A DNA stretch of 64,000 nucleotides. It comes from Cereibacter_A azotoformans. GTDB taxonomy: Bacteria; Pseudomonadota; Alphaproteobacteria; Rhodobacterales; Rhodobacteraceae. Shown piece after piece: positions 15,900-26,081 of this stretch (position 1 is the first letter of the stretch; every line of letters starts with the position of its first letter). The position numbers and the translations under genes were made by a program. The notes under the pieces are model-generated. The model saw only the letters and a list, made by a program, of their open reading frames with translations. It was not told where the DNA came from and did not search any database. Location of the stretch: NCBI RefSeq assembly GCF_003050905.1, contig NZ_QAOT01000020.1. One strand, given 5' to 3'.

Positions 15900-17924
15900 C
15901 TAGCGCAGCCGAACGCTTGTCCGGGCCGAGCGGCCGTCCGCGTCGATCACCGACAGGGTGAGGAATCCCGCCGGCAGGTCGAGCATCGTTTCGCGCCCGC
16001 CGAGCGAGACCGCGACCGGCGCCCCATTGGCAAGCCAGGTGAAGGGCGCGGCCCCGCCCTCGACCTTCACCTTCAGGCCGCCGCGCAGCCGCTCGACCTC
16101 GGCCCCGTCGGGCGGGAAGGCGACCTGCGGCCCGCCCGCCGTCTGGAAGGCCGCAAGACGCGAGCGGAACCGGCGGAGCGGCTGGGGCAACTCGGCGTTG
16201 CTCACGGTCAGGGCCGCGCGCGGCGGGGGCGGCAACGGATCGAGCGCGGGCTTCAGCCGGGCGAAGGTGCGGAACAGAACCGGCGCCGCGAGATCGGCGC
16301 CGAAGACACCCGGCACCGGCGTTCCGTCGGCCCGCCCGAGCCAGACGCCGACCACATGCCGTCCGTCGAACCCCACCGCCCAGGCGTCACGGTGGCCGTA
16401 GCTCGTGCCGGTCTTGTAGGCCAGCCGGTTCGCGGGCGATCCGGGCGGCGGCGCCAGACCCGCGAGGATGTCGGCCACCTGCCAGGCCGACACCTCGGAC
16501 AGAAGCCGGCGCCCCGGCGCGCCCTCACCCGCGACATGGAGCGGCAGGACCACGCCGCCCCGCGCCAGCGTCGCAAAGAGCTGCACCATGTCGGACAGCG
16601 TGACCCCTACGCCCCCCAGCGCCACGGCGAGGCCCGGCTGCCCGCCCGGCAGCACCGGCTTCACCCCGGCCTGCTCCAGCGCCGACAGAAGCCGCGCCGG
16701 TCCCAGCGCATCGGTCAGCGCGACCGCGGGCAGGTTGAGGGAGAGCTGCAACGCCTCGCGCGCGCGGATTTCGCCGCGGAATATCCGGTCGAAGTTCTGC
16801 GGCCGGTAGCCCGCGAAATCCATCGGCCGGTCGTCGAGCAGGGTCTCGGGATGGGCGAGGCCCTCGTCGAAAGCGAGCCCGTAGATCAGCGGCTTGAGGA
16901 GCGAGCCAGGGCTGCGCAGCGCCACGGTCATGTCGAGAAAGCCCTGCCGCCGATCGGCGCGATAGGCCGCCGAGCCGACCGAGGCGAGGATCTCGCCCGA
17001 GCGGTGGTCGGCCACCAGCATCGCCACCTGAAGCCGCTCGCCCCGCGCCTCGAGCGTCTCGGCGGCCAGCGCCTCGAGCCGCTTCTGCAGGGCCGCGTCC
17101 AGCGTCAGACGATGCTTCTGGCGCAAGGGATCGGCCTTCACCACGCGGTCGGCCAGATGCGGCGCGAGGGCGGGGAAGGGCTTGCGCGCGCGGGGCACCG
17201 GCTCGCGCAGGGCGGCCTCGGCCCGCTCGGCCTCGATCACGCCCGCCCGCACGGCCCGGGCAAGGACGCGGGCCCGCGCCGCCTCGGCCCGCTCGGGGTG
17301 GCGGTCGGGGCGCCGGCTCTCGGGCGATTGCGGGATCGCGACCAGAAGCGCCGCCTCGGCCGCGGTCAGCCGGCCGGGCTCCTTGCCGAGATAGGAGATC
17401 GAGGCCGCCCGGACCCCCTCGAGATTGCCGCCATAGGGCGCAAGGCGGAGGTAGAGCGACAGGATCTCCGGCTTCGACAGTCGCCGTTCCAGCGCGAGCG
17501 CGACACGCATCTGCCGCAGCTTGCCCGCCATCCTTCCGGTGCCGCTCTCTTCCAGCAACCGCGCGACCTGCATGGTCAGCGTCGAGCCGCCCGAGACGAC
17601 CTGCCCATGGCGCAGCGCCTGCCAGCCCGCGCGCAGCAAGGCCCGGCCGTCCACTCCCGGATGGCGGTCAAAGCGGCCATCCTCATAGGCCACCAGCATC
17701 TTCAGGAACAAGGGATCGACCGGCCCAGGCTCCAGCCGCCACCGGCCGTCTGCGACCGTATAGGCGCGCAGGAGCGTGCCGTCGCGCGCCTCGACCTCGA
17801 CCGAGGTCTGCAGGGCGAGGGGCGGCATGTCCGTCGCGGCGATGAAGCCGTCGAACCCGTCGCGGGCGGCGGCGGCGAGGAACAGGCCTGCCGCCGCCGC
17901 GAACAGCCACCGCGCCCGGATCAT
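15900..17924 (-). CDS. pbpC: Penicillin-binding protein 1C
   Basis: The 674-residue bifunctional murein synthase has an N-terminal membrane anchor (residues 1-20). The GT51 glycosyltransferase follows, with EDGRFDRHPGVD and GGSTLTMQVARLLE. The transpeptidase has SPGSLLKP (active Ser), SLNLP and YKTGTSYGHRDAW. A C-terminal BiPBP_C beta domain closes it. The start overlaps the stop of the upstream alpha-2-macroglobulin gene by 4 nt, the yfhM-pbpC pairing seen in E. coli. There the macroglobulin is thought to trap proteases that breach the outer membrane while PBP1C repairs the wall. Confidence 0.95.
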   Translation of the reverse strand: MIRARWLFAAAAGLFLAAAARDGFDGFIAATDMPPLALQTSVEVEARDGTLLRAYTVADGRWRLEPGPVDPLFLKMLVAYEDGRFDRHPGVDGRALLRAGWQALRHGQVVSGGSTLTMQVARLLEESGTGRMAGKLRQMRVALALERRLSKPEILSLYLRLAPYGGNLEGVRAASISYLGKEPGRLTAAEAALLVAIPQSPESRRPDRHPERAEAARARVLARAVRAGVIEAERAEAALREPVPRARKPFPALAPHLADRVVKADPLRQKHRLTLDAALQKRLEALAAETLEARGERLQVAMLVADHRSGEILASVGSAAYRADRRQGFLDMTVALRSPGSLLKPLIYGLAFDEGLAHPETLLDDRPMDFAGYRPQNFDRIFRGEIRAREALQLSLNLPAVALTDALGPARLLSALEQAGVKPVLPGGQPGLAVALGGVGVTLSDMVQLFATLARGGVVLPLHVAGEGAPGRRLLSEVSAWQVADILAGLAPPPGSPANRLAYKTGTSYGHRDAWAVGFDGRHVVGVWLGRADGTPVPGVFGADLAAPVLFRTFARLKPALDPLPPPPRAALTVSNAELPQPLRRFRSRLAAFQTAGGPQVAFPPDGAEVERLRGGLKVKVEGGAAPFTWLANGAPVAVSLGGRETMLDLPAGFLTLSVIDADGRSARTSVRLR

Positions 17925-20900
17925 GGGGTGACGGAGACGCGGCCCGCCTCGGTCCAGGCGCGGAACTCGGGCCGGTACATGTCCTCGACCGAGGCCGCGG
18001 GGTGGTGGAACGTGCCCGGCGAGACGGCGCGCACGACATAGGCCAGCCGGAAGGCCTCGCCGTCGAGCCGGTCGAGCGCGGCGAGGAAACGGTCCTGCCG
18101 GAACTCGGCATGGGCCACATCCTCGACCGGCGCGAGCCAGTCCAGCGCATCGACCTGTCCGCCCCGCATCAGGTTCGGGTTGTCGATCTCGAATCCCGCG
18201 GGCAGCGGGTCGTTGACCATGAGCCGGCCCTCGCCGTTGCCGAAGGGTGTCACTTCCAGCACCGCCACCAGCCGCGTGCCCGCCGCGACCGAGGCCGGAT
18301 CGGCGGCCTCGCCCTCCATCGTGTAGTAGCTTCGCGCGATGGCATAGCCGTTGCCCCCGGCGGGCGCGGGCTCCGAGGGAACCCCGGTGGTCGTGATGGT
18401 CAGCACCTGCGGGCCACCCGAGTTGGTGACCGCCACCGCCGGATCCCCGTCGCGCAAGAGCCGCACGAGCGGGCCTGTCGCGGGCGCGCCGTCGAGGGCG
18501 ATGCCCTCCACCTCCGGCCGGTCGATCAGGGCGTTCGTGGCCAGAAGCGTCCAGGTCGCCTCCTGCGTGGAGAGCGTGCCGGTCCGCGTGGCGAGCGCGG
18601 TCGTCACCGCCTCGCGGTCCACCGCCTGCGAGCCGGCCTCGGCCGCCAGCGTGAGCACCGTGGCCGTGTCGCGGTACGGGGTGCCGTAGTCGGCACGGAA
18701 CAGCTGCTCGGATGGCGCGGCAAGCGCGGCGTTGAGCCGGGCGGCGGCCTTGCGGAACATCGCATCCGCCCTGACCTGATCGCCGTAGCTGGCGAGCGCC
18801 GCGCCAAGCTGGGCCTGCGCCGCGGGCGTGGCAAAGGCGTCGCCCTTCACATCGGCATAGTAGCGCAAGTCGCCGATGGCGGCCGCTCCTTCGCGGGCCA
18901 GCACCATCAGCGCATAGGCCAGCCCCTCGCCGCCCGAGTCGAAGTCGGCGGCGTAGTTCACCTGATTGCGGAGGTTGTCGAGCGCCCGGCGCATGGCCAG
19001 ATCCGGCACCTTGTATCCCTGCGCCTTCGCGCGGGAGAGGAAGTCGGTGACATAGGCGTCAAGCCAGAAGTCGCCCGACTGCGCCCGCCAGAGGCCGAAG
19101 GCCCCTTCGGCCGTCTGGTTGGTCAGCACCTCGTCGATGGCCTGCCCGATGCGCGCCGACATGTCCTCGGTGCCGGGCAGATCGAGCGCCCGGGCCACGC
19201 CGCTCAGGTAGAGGAGCGGCAGCGCCCGCGAGGTGATCTGCTCGGTGCAGCCATAGGGATAGCGGTCCAGGCTGGCCAGCAGCCCCGCCGTATCGAGCCG
19301 CGCGATCGGGCCGATGGCCATGGTCGCGCGCCCCGTGCCCGGCGCGAAGCCGGCAAACAGGTTGTCGTCCAGCGTGAATGTCTGGCCCGCATCGAGCGTC
19401 AGCCGGTCGCGCCGCGTGATCTCGGGGTCGTTCACCTGCACCGGCACCACAAGGCGCCTCGTCAGCTGCTTGCCCTCCGGCGTGGTGAGCGCGACCTCGA
19501 TCTCCTGCAGGCCCGTCCGGCCGGCCGAAACCGGAACTTCAACGCGCGCTCGGCCTTTTTCGGCCAGATCGAGGCCCGAGGGCACCGATCCGACCGTGAG
19601 GCCCGGCGAGGAGACATCGAGGCTCACCCGTCCGGCGGGGCCGGTCGCGTGGGCGATCTCGAGGAGAAGGCGGCTTTCGTCGCCCGGCGCGAGGAAGCGC
19701 GGCAGGCTCGCCGTCACCACCACCGGATCGCGCACGAGCACATCCTGCTCGGCATGGCCGACGCCGGTCTTCGACCAGACGACCGCCATCACCCGCACCG
19801 TGCCGTTGAAGGCCGGCAGATCGAAGCGCGCGCGGGCGAGGCCGTCGGCCCCCACCTCGACCGGGCCGGAGAAGAAGGCCACCAGCTCTTCCGTCGGAGG
19901 CGGCGCCTGCATCTGCGCACGCCCGCCATCCCCGCCGGAGCGGACCGAGCCCTGCGCGCCGTTCATCCCGTCGATCAGCCGCCCGTAGAGGTCGCGGATG
20001 CCGACGCCGAGCTTGCGCTGGCCGAAGTAATGATCCTCGGGGTCGGGCGTCTCGAAGCCGGTGAGGTTCAGGATCCCCACATCGACGGCGGCAATCGTGG
20101 CGTGGACCGTCTCGCCCGGCGCTGTCCCCTCGACCTTGACCGCGATCTCCATCGGGCCACGCGGCGCGGCCTCGGCGGCGGTCTCGATCGTGGCCGCGAG
20201 CCTCTTCTCGCCGGGGTCGATGGCCGCATGGGCCAGCCCCAGGGCGCGGGTCGGGTTGCGCCCGGCCGCCACGTCCATCGGCCGCAGGAGCGTGGCCGTC
20301 ACATAGACGCCCGTCCCCCAGTCGTCCGTCACCGGCAGATCGACCAGCGTCTCGCCCTCACCGACCTCGACCGCCTTCATCGCGATCACCCGGTTCGAGA
20401 GCACCGTCACCAGCGCCTTGCCCGGCGCGCGCGGCACGATCCGAAGCTGCGCCGTCTCGCCCGGCCGGTAGGCGGGCTTGTCGAGCGACAGTTCCAGCGT
20501 GTCGGGTGTCGCGGTGACATCGGCGGGGGCATACCAGCCGGCATGGAAGCTGGTGGAGCTCGCGGCCGGCCGGCCGTCGGCGCGCTCGACCACAAGCTCG
20601 TATTGTCCCCAGTCCACCGGGGCCCCGATCTCGACCGGAGAGGTGCCCAGCTGCGCCTCGCCCTCGGCCACGCGGGTGCGGGTCTCGACCGGCTCCCACG
20701 CCCAGTTGCCCCATTGCTGATACCATTGATAGTCGGTCTCGACCCGGTTCAGCGTCCAACGCACCTGCATCGGCACGGGCGTCTCCTCGGGGCCCACGCC
20801 CACCAGCGCGAAACGCGCCTCGGACCCCTGCGCGGCCACCCCGTCAAAGAGCGGGCGCAGGCCGATCATCGGCTCGGCCGGACGCAGCCGGCGGGTGATC

Positions 20901-23347
20901 GTCCGCTCGACCGGGCGACCTGACCCTTCCGAAACCCGCGCCGCCACAAGGATCTCGAGCGGACGCGCCGGATCCTCCACCTGCGGCAGGCGGATCGCAA
21001 AGCGGGCCGCTCCTGTCTCGTCCGTGCGCTCGCCGCCGAACGAGGCGATCTGCGGATCGAACCGGCGGTCGGACCGGCCGAAGACATAGCCGGGGAAGCC
21101 GGGCAGCCCCTCGGCCGTGCGCAGCAGCACCTCGCCCTCGATGGCGAGGTCCGCCCCCGGCGCGCCATAGAGGAAACTGGCCTCGACCGTCAGTTCGGGC
21201 GCATCGCCGAGCTTAATGGGCGCCTCGGGCAGGCTGGCCGCAACGTCGATCCGCTCGGGCAGGAAATCCTCGACCAGCAGGGTCTTCGCGGCCAGCGGGG
21301 CCGCCTCGAGATCCGCCAGCACCTCCAGCCGCCACACGCCGCGCGGCGCGGTGCCCGCAAGCGGCAGGTCGAACACATGGCCGCCCGCGCCGGTGCCCGA
21401 GGCCAGTGCGCGGGAATATTCCACCCCGTCCGGGCGCTTGAGGATCGCGGTCAGCGGCAGGCCCTCGATGGCCGCGGCGGCGGCATCGCGCGCCAGCGCG
21501 AGCGCATGGACCGTCTCGCCAGCCCGGTAGGCCCCGCGGTCGGTCGCAAGGAACACATCCACCGGAGGGGCAGGCTCGTGCCCCTCGACGCCGCGGTCGG
21601 AGAGATCGAACTCCGGGTCGGTCAGCGAGAGGAAGGCCACATCCGCCTCGCCCTCCTTCACCACGACGAGCGCGGGCTCGGCCGCGCCGGTGCCGCGGGT
21701 CAGGCCCGGATCGAAGGCGGCAAGGCCCTCGGCGTCGGTCGTGGCCGTGCCGAGAACGGCGTTCGCGCGCGACAGAAGCTCGACCTCGACGCCCGCCTTT
21801 GGCTCGGCCGTCCCGAGGCTGCGCACGAAGACATGCAGCCCGTCGGTCCCCGAGAGCGTGGTCACACCCAGGTCCGAGACCACGAACCATTGCCAGGCGG
21901 GCGGATGCTCGTAGCGGTCCTGCCCCGGGATCGCGGCCTTCAGCGCGTAGATGCCCCCGGGCAGGCCCCGCAGCGGCGCGTCCATCGGCAGGCGGGTGGT
22001 CATGTCGCGGTTGACCTCCATGGCCACCTCGCCCGTGCCCGTCCAGATCTCTTCGCCCACCTCCGAGGTGAACTGGTCCGCCTGCCACTGATCGAGCGGC
22101 CGGCCGAGATAGTCCTGCTGGATAGCCCGCAACAAGTTGCGGTCCGACACGCGATAGACGGCCAGATCGAGTGTCTGGGTATTCACCGTCTCGACCGGGA
22201 TTGCCGGAGAGCCGGTTCGTGGCAGCACATAGGCGCGGCTCGGGAACCGGACGGAGGGCGCGCGGTCGCGCACATAGGCCGCGATCTGCACCGATCGGGC
22301 GAGCGTCTGGCCGTCGGCCGCGGGCAGCCCCTCGCGGAAGGTCAGCACATGGCGCGCGCCGTGGCTCACGCCGCCCACGCAGATCCGTCGGTCCTCGGCC
22401 TCGACCGTCAGACCCGGCTCGGTGAGCTGGACGAAGCTGGAATAGTCCACGCCGCTCTCGACCAGACTTTCAGAGAAGGTGACGCAGATCCGCGGGCGCG
22501 CCGTGTCCGCCTCGACCGTGTCCTCGATGATGCGGAACCCGTACTTGCCCGCCGCCGAGGCCAGCAGCCGCGCCGTATCGTCCCGCGGCTGGATCGACTG
22601 GGCCAGCCGCAGCGCCTGCACCATGTCGCGCCCGCGGTCCACCGCTTCGGCCGCGAGCCCCAGTTCGACCAGCGCCGTATGGCGCAGCGCCGGGGTGGCG
22701 GCGCGGAGATAGCCGTTGATGGCGGCGCGGAAGGCGCGGTCGCGCAGCATGTCGCGGCCCCTCGTGTCGGGCTCGCCCGCCGCGCGCAGTCGGCGGGCGT
22801 AGTCGATCCATGTCTCGCCCCGGTCCGAGGCGTTGACCGCGGCGCCCGTGAAGTTCGCCGCCGCCAAGAGATCACCCTGCGCCTGGGCGCGAGAGGCGCT
22901 GCGAAGATGCTCGTCGGCGGTGAAGCCGTTCACCGCATGTTCGTTTCCGAGGCTCGCGGCCTGCTCCTTCGCGCGCGTCAGGTCGTAGTCCGGCAGGAAG
23001 GCCAGCTCGGACGCGCGAAGGCGCGCCGTCTCCTGCCGGGCCGGGTCCGCCGGGACCACGACGCCCGAGGTGGCGCCTTGATAGGGCGCCTCGTCGCCCG
23101 AGGCGGATTTGGGGAAGCACGAGCCGTTGCGCGCGTTGTAGGTGAAGGCCACGCAGCCCGCGCGCGACAGGCAGGCGCGCTCGCAGGCCTCGAGCGTGGT
23201 GTCGAGGAGGGTGGCAATGTCGCTGCCCGGCAGGTCCGTGTCGGCGCTGAGGACGAAGCGGCGGTCCGGCAGCCAGTCCTGGGCCATGGCCGAGAGCGGC
23301 AGCAGAAGTCCAAGCATCAGGGCCGGCAGCAAGTGACGGGTGCGCAT
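17921..23347 (-). CDS. Bacterial alpha-2-macroglobulin with N-terminal PAN/Apple domain
   Basis: The 1808-residue periplasmic protease trap starts with a Sec signal (hydrophobic LLPALMLGLLLPLSAMAQ, likely cleavage AMA/QD). A Cys-rich PAN/Apple-like module follows at about residues 30-90 (ACERACLSRAGCVAF, GSCFPKS). MG-type beta domains come next, then the thioester motif YGCTEQ near residue 1366 and an alpha-helical thioester domain. E. coli YfhM is a lipoprotein; no lipobox Cys is present here, so this copy looks soluble or anchored differently. It is co-transcribed with pbpC through a 4-nt overlap and is divergent from the hybrid kinase gene. Confidence 0.93.
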   Translation of the reverse strand: MRTRHLLPALMLGLLLPLSAMAQDWLPDRRFVLSADTDLPGSDIATLLDTTLEACERACLSRAGCVAFTYNARNGSCFPKSASGDEAPYQGATSGVVVPADPARQETARLRASELAFLPDYDLTRAKEQAASLGNEHAVNGFTADEHLRSASRAQAQGDLLAAANFTGAAVNASDRGETWIDYARRLRAAGEPDTRGRDMLRDRAFRAAINGYLRAATPALRHTALVELGLAAEAVDRGRDMVQALRLAQSIQPRDDTARLLASAAGKYGFRIIEDTVEADTARPRICVTFSESLVESGVDYSSFVQLTEPGLTVEAEDRRICVGGVSHGARHVLTFREGLPAADGQTLARSVQIAAYVRDRAPSVRFPSRAYVLPRTGSPAIPVETVNTQTLDLAVYRVSDRNLLRAIQQDYLGRPLDQWQADQFTSEVGEEIWTGTGEVAMEVNRDMTTRLPMDAPLRGLPGGIYALKAAIPGQDRYEHPPAWQWFVVSDLGVTTLSGTDGLHVFVRSLGTAEPKAGVEVELLSRANAVLGTATTDAEGLAAFDPGLTRGTGAAEPALVVVKEGEADVAFLSLTDPEFDLSDRGVEGHEPAPPVDVFLATDRGAYRAGETVHALALARDAAAAAIEGLPLTAILKRPDGVEYSRALASGTGAGGHVFDLPLAGTAPRGVWRLEVLADLEAAPLAAKTLLVEDFLPERIDVAASLPEAPIKLGDAPELTVEASFLYGAPGADLAIEGEVLLRTAEGLPGFPGYVFGRSDRRFDPQIASFGGERTDETGAARFAIRLPQVEDPARPLEILVAARVSEGSGRPVERTITRRLRPAEPMIGLRPLFDGVAAQGSEARFALVGVGPEETPVPMQVRWTLNRVETDYQWYQQWGNWAWEPVETRTRVAEGEAQLGTSPVEIGAPVDWGQYELVVERADGRPAASSTSFHAGWYAPADVTATPDTLELSLDKPAYRPGETAQLRIVPRAPGKALVTVLSNRVIAMKAVEVGEGETLVDLPVTDDWGTGVYVTATLLRPMDVAAGRNPTRALGLAHAAIDPGEKRLAATIETAAEAAPRGPMEIAVKVEGTAPGETVHATIAAVDVGILNLTGFETPDPEDHYFGQRKLGVGIRDLYGRLIDGMNGAQGSVRSGGDGGRAQMQAPPPTEELVAFFSGPVEVGADGLARARFDLPAFNGTVRVMAVVWSKTGVGHAEQDVLVRDPVVVTASLPRFLAPGDESRLLLEIAHATGPAGRVSLDVSSPGLTVGSVPSGLDLAEKGRARVEVPVSAGRTGLQEIEVALTTPEGKQLTRRLVVPVQVNDPEITRRDRLTLDAGQTFTLDDNLFAGFAPGTGRATMAIGPIARLDTAGLLASLDRYPYGCTEQITSRALPLLYLSGVARALDLPGTEDMSARIGQAIDEVLTNQTAEGAFGLWRAQSGDFWLDAYVTDFLSRAKAQGYKVPDLAMRRALDNLRNQVNYAADFDSGGEGLAYALMVLAREGAAAIGDLRYYADVKGDAFATPAAQAQLGAALASYGDQVRADAMFRKAAARLNAALAAPSEQLFRADYGTPYRDTATVLTLAAEAGSQAVDREAVTTALATRTGTLSTQEATWTLLATNALIDRPEVEGIALDGAPATGPLVRLLRDGDPAVAVTNSGGPQVLTITTTGVPSEPAPAGGNGYAIARSYYTMEGEAADPASVAAGTRLVAVLEVTPFGNGEGRLMVNDPLPAGFEIDNPNLMRGGQVDALDWLAPVEDVAHAEFRQDRFLAALDRLDGEAFRLAYVVRAVSPGTFHHPAASVEDMYRPEFRAWTEAGRVSVTP

Positions 23348-23459
23348 CGGGTTCTCCTCCTGAAGTCACCCGGATGCTGTCACCGCCCCCACGCCGAGGC
23401 AAGGATTCGCGGGAGGCTTTTCTTCGGTCGCGCGGTTCGCGCTTAAGCGGGGATTCATC

Positions 23460-26066
23460 ATGGCCGCCGCAACATGTCCGCGGAACAGGCGGGACGGGCG
23501 GATGGATATCGAACAAAGGCTGGCGAAGGAGCGGCGGGCGCGGCTCGCGGCGGAACGCCTGCTGGAATACAAGCAGCGGGAGCTGTTCGCCGCGAACGAA
23601 AAGCTCGCGATCCACGCGCGGGCGCTGTCGGATCAGATCATCGAGCAGCGCGCCGTGGTGAAGACCGCCCTTTCCGAGGCCGAACGGCTCAAGGGCCAGA
23701 ACAGCCGCTTCCTGGTCGAACTGGAACGGGCCCACACGGCGGCCGTCATGGCCGAACGGCGCCTGTGGGATTCCATCGACACGATCGAGGATGGCTTTGC
23801 CGTCTATGATTCGCACCAGCGGCTCGTGGCCGCGAACGAGGCCTATCGCGCGCATTTCGCGGGGGTCGAGGTGCGGCTCGGCATGACGCTGATGGATCTT
23901 CTGGAGGTGACGGTCGGGAACGGGCTGATCGACCTTGGCGGCGAGGCGCCCGATGCCTGGTGCGCGCGCATGGCCAGCCGCTGGGATGAGGATCCGGTCC
24001 AGCCGATCATCCTGCGGCGGACGTCGGGCCAGTGGATGCGCCTGGTCAACCGGCGCGCCCGTGACGGCGACATGGTGAGCCTTCTGATCGACATCACCGA
24101 ACAGATGCGGCTGCGCGCGGCGATCGACGCGATTCCCGATGGTTTCGTGCTCTTTGACCGTGCCGAGCGGCTCGTGCTCTGCAACGACCGCCACCGCGAG
24201 ATCTATCCCCGCTCGGCGCCGGCGATGCAGCCCGGCGCGCGTTTCGAAGAGATCCTCCGCCACGGCCTTGCCAACGGTCAGTTCCCCGACGCCGCCGGCC
24301 GCGAGGAGGAGTGGCTGACCGACAGGCTCGCCGCCTTCCGCCAACTGGGCGGAGCGGCCGAGCAGCAGCTCGATGACGGGCGCTGGATGCGGGTGATCGA
24401 GCACGAGACCCCCGATGGCGGCCGGGTGGGCCTTGGGGTGGACATCACGCAGCTCAAGCTGCAGCAGGCCGCGCTCGAGACGGCCCGCGCCGCGGCCGAG
24501 GCGGCAAGCCGCGCCAAGTCCGCCTTCCTCGCCAACATGAGCCACGAGATCCGCACGCCGATGAACGGGATCGTGGGCATGGCCGACCTGCTCTGCGAGA
24601 CCCCGCTGACCGAGGATCAGCGCCTCTTTGCCGAGACGATCCGTTCCTCGGGCGAGGCGCTCCTGGTCATCATCAACGACATCCTGGATTACTCCAAGAT
24701 CGAGGCGAACCGGCTGACGCTTTACCCCGAGCCCTTCGACCTCGAACGGACGATCCACGAGGTCGCGATGCTTCTCCAGCCTCAGGCGCGGGCCAAGGGG
24801 CTCGATCTGCTGATCGATTTCGACATGTTCCTTCCCACGCGGTTTGTGGGCGATCCCTGCCGCCTCCGGCAGGTGCTGACGAACCTGATCGGCAACGCGG
24901 TGAAATTCACCGAAGCGGGCCATGTGCTGATCCGCGTCGTGGGGCTCGAGGTCGAGCCCGGCCGGCACGATCTGCATGTCACGGTCGAGGATACCGGCAT
25001 CGGGATCGCCCCCGGCAACCTCGACCACGTCTTCGGCGAGTTCAACCAGATCGACGCCGAGGCCACGCGCCGGTTCGAAGGGACGGGGCTGGGCCTGGCC
25101 ATCACCCGCCGGCTGATCGAGATGATGCAGGGCACGGTCTGGGTCGAGAGCGAGCTGGGGCGCGGTTCCTGCTTCGGCTTCCGGCTCTCGCTGCCGGCCT
25201 GCGATGACGAGGCCGCTCCGGCCGAGCCGCTGATGGTGCGTCGGGCGCTGGTGGTGGATGACCAGTTCATCAACCGCACCATACTCGAGCGCCAGCTTGC
25301 CCCCTGCGGGATCGAGGTCCGGCTCTGCCGGTCGGGCAGCGAGGCCCTGTCCGAGCTGATCTCGGACCCCGACTATGATCTGCTGCTGACCGATCACGAG
25401 ATGCCCGAGCTGGACGGGCTGGCCCTCGCCGAGAGGGTGCGGGCCTGCGGGTCCTTGATGCCGATCCTGCTTCTGACCTCGAACCCGGCGGGGGTGCGCG
25501 ATCACCCCGCGGCGGCGCTGCTGGCGGGCGTGCTGCAAAAGCCGCTGCTGCGATCGGATCTCTACCGGCGGCTTCAGAGCCTGACGGTGGCCCCGGCCGA
25601 ACCCGAGGCGCCCCCGCCTCCCGCCGCCATGCCCGAACTGCGCCGGATGCGCGTGCTTGCCGCCGAGGACAACCGGACGAACCAGCTGGTCTTTCGCAAG
25701 ATGGTGCGTGACCTCGACATCGACCTCAGCTTCGCCGCCAACGGCCGCGAGGCGGTCGAGCTGTTCGACCGGCTCCAGCCCGATCTTGTCTTCATGGACA
25801 TCTCGATGCCCGAGATGGACGGCCGCGCCGCCGCCCGGGCCATTCGCGCGCGTGAAGCCGACGGCCATCATGTGCCGATCGTCGCCCTCACCGCCCATGC
25901 GCTCGAGAGCGACGCCCTGGCCAGCGCCGCCGTGGGCATCGACCGGACGCTGACCAAGCCGCTCCGGCGCGCCGCGATCCTCGAGACGCTGGCGGCCTTC
26001 TGCCCGGCCGAGGCCCGCCCTTTGCATCCCGGCGCGGATGCGGCCGCAACAGGCACCGGGCCCTGA
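23460..26066 (+). CDS. Hybrid sensor histidine kinase (coiled coil, two PAS, HisKA, HATPase, two receivers)
   Basis: The 868-residue protein has no membrane segment, so it senses in the cytoplasm. An N-terminal coiled coil (about residues 15-95) precedes two PAS-like domains (about 100-220 and 225-335). The phospho-accepting His is residue 362 in MSHEIRTPMNG. The ATPase boxes are LIGNAVKFT, DTGIGIAP and GTGLGLAITRRLIEMM. The first receiver has LVVDDQFINR and LLTDHEMPELDG; the second has AAEDNRTNQ and VFMDISMPEMDG. No response regulator lies nearby and the input is unknown. An ATG at 23502, where the coiled coil begins, is an alternative start. It is divergent from the macroglobulin gene with 112 nt between. 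Confidence 0.9.
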   Translation: MAAATCPRNRRDGRMDIEQRLAKERRARLAAERLLEYKQRELFAANEKLAIHARALSDQIIEQRAVVKTALSEAERLKGQNSRFLVELERAHTAAVMAERRLWDSIDTIEDGFAVYDSHQRLVAANEAYRAHFAGVEVRLGMTLMDLLEVTVGNGLIDLGGEAPDAWCARMASRWDEDPVQPIILRRTSGQWMRLVNRRARDGDMVSLLIDITEQMRLRAAIDAIPDGFVLFDRAERLVLCNDRHREIYPRSAPAMQPGARFEEILRHGLANGQFPDAAGREEEWLTDRLAAFRQLGGAAEQQLDDGRWMRVIEHETPDGGRVGLGVDITQLKLQQAALETARAAAEAASRAKSAFLANMSHEIRTPMNGIVGMADLLCETPLTEDQRLFAETIRSSGEALLVIINDILDYSKIEANRLTLYPEPFDLERTIHEVAMLLQPQARAKGLDLLIDFDMFLPTRFVGDPCRLRQVLTNLIGNAVKFTEAGHVLIRVVGLEVEPGRHDLHVTVEDTGIGIAPGNLDHVFGEFNQIDAEATRRFEGTGLGLAITRRLIEMMQGTVWVESELGRGSCFGFRLSLPACDDEAAPAEPLMVRRALVVDDQFINRTILERQLAPCGIEVRLCRSGSEALSELISDPDYDLLLTDHEMPELDGLALAERVRACGSLMPILLLTSNPAGVRDHPAAALLAGVLQKPLLRSDLYRRLQSLTVAPAEPEAPPPPAAMPELRRMRVLAAEDNRTNQLVFRKMVRDLDIDLSFAANGREAVELFDRLQPDLVFMDISMPEMDGRAAARAIRAREADGHHVPIVALTAHALESDALASAAVGIDRTLTKPLRRAAILETLAAFCPAEARPLHPGADAAATGTGP

Positions 26067-26081
26067 TGTCTGGCGGTTCCG

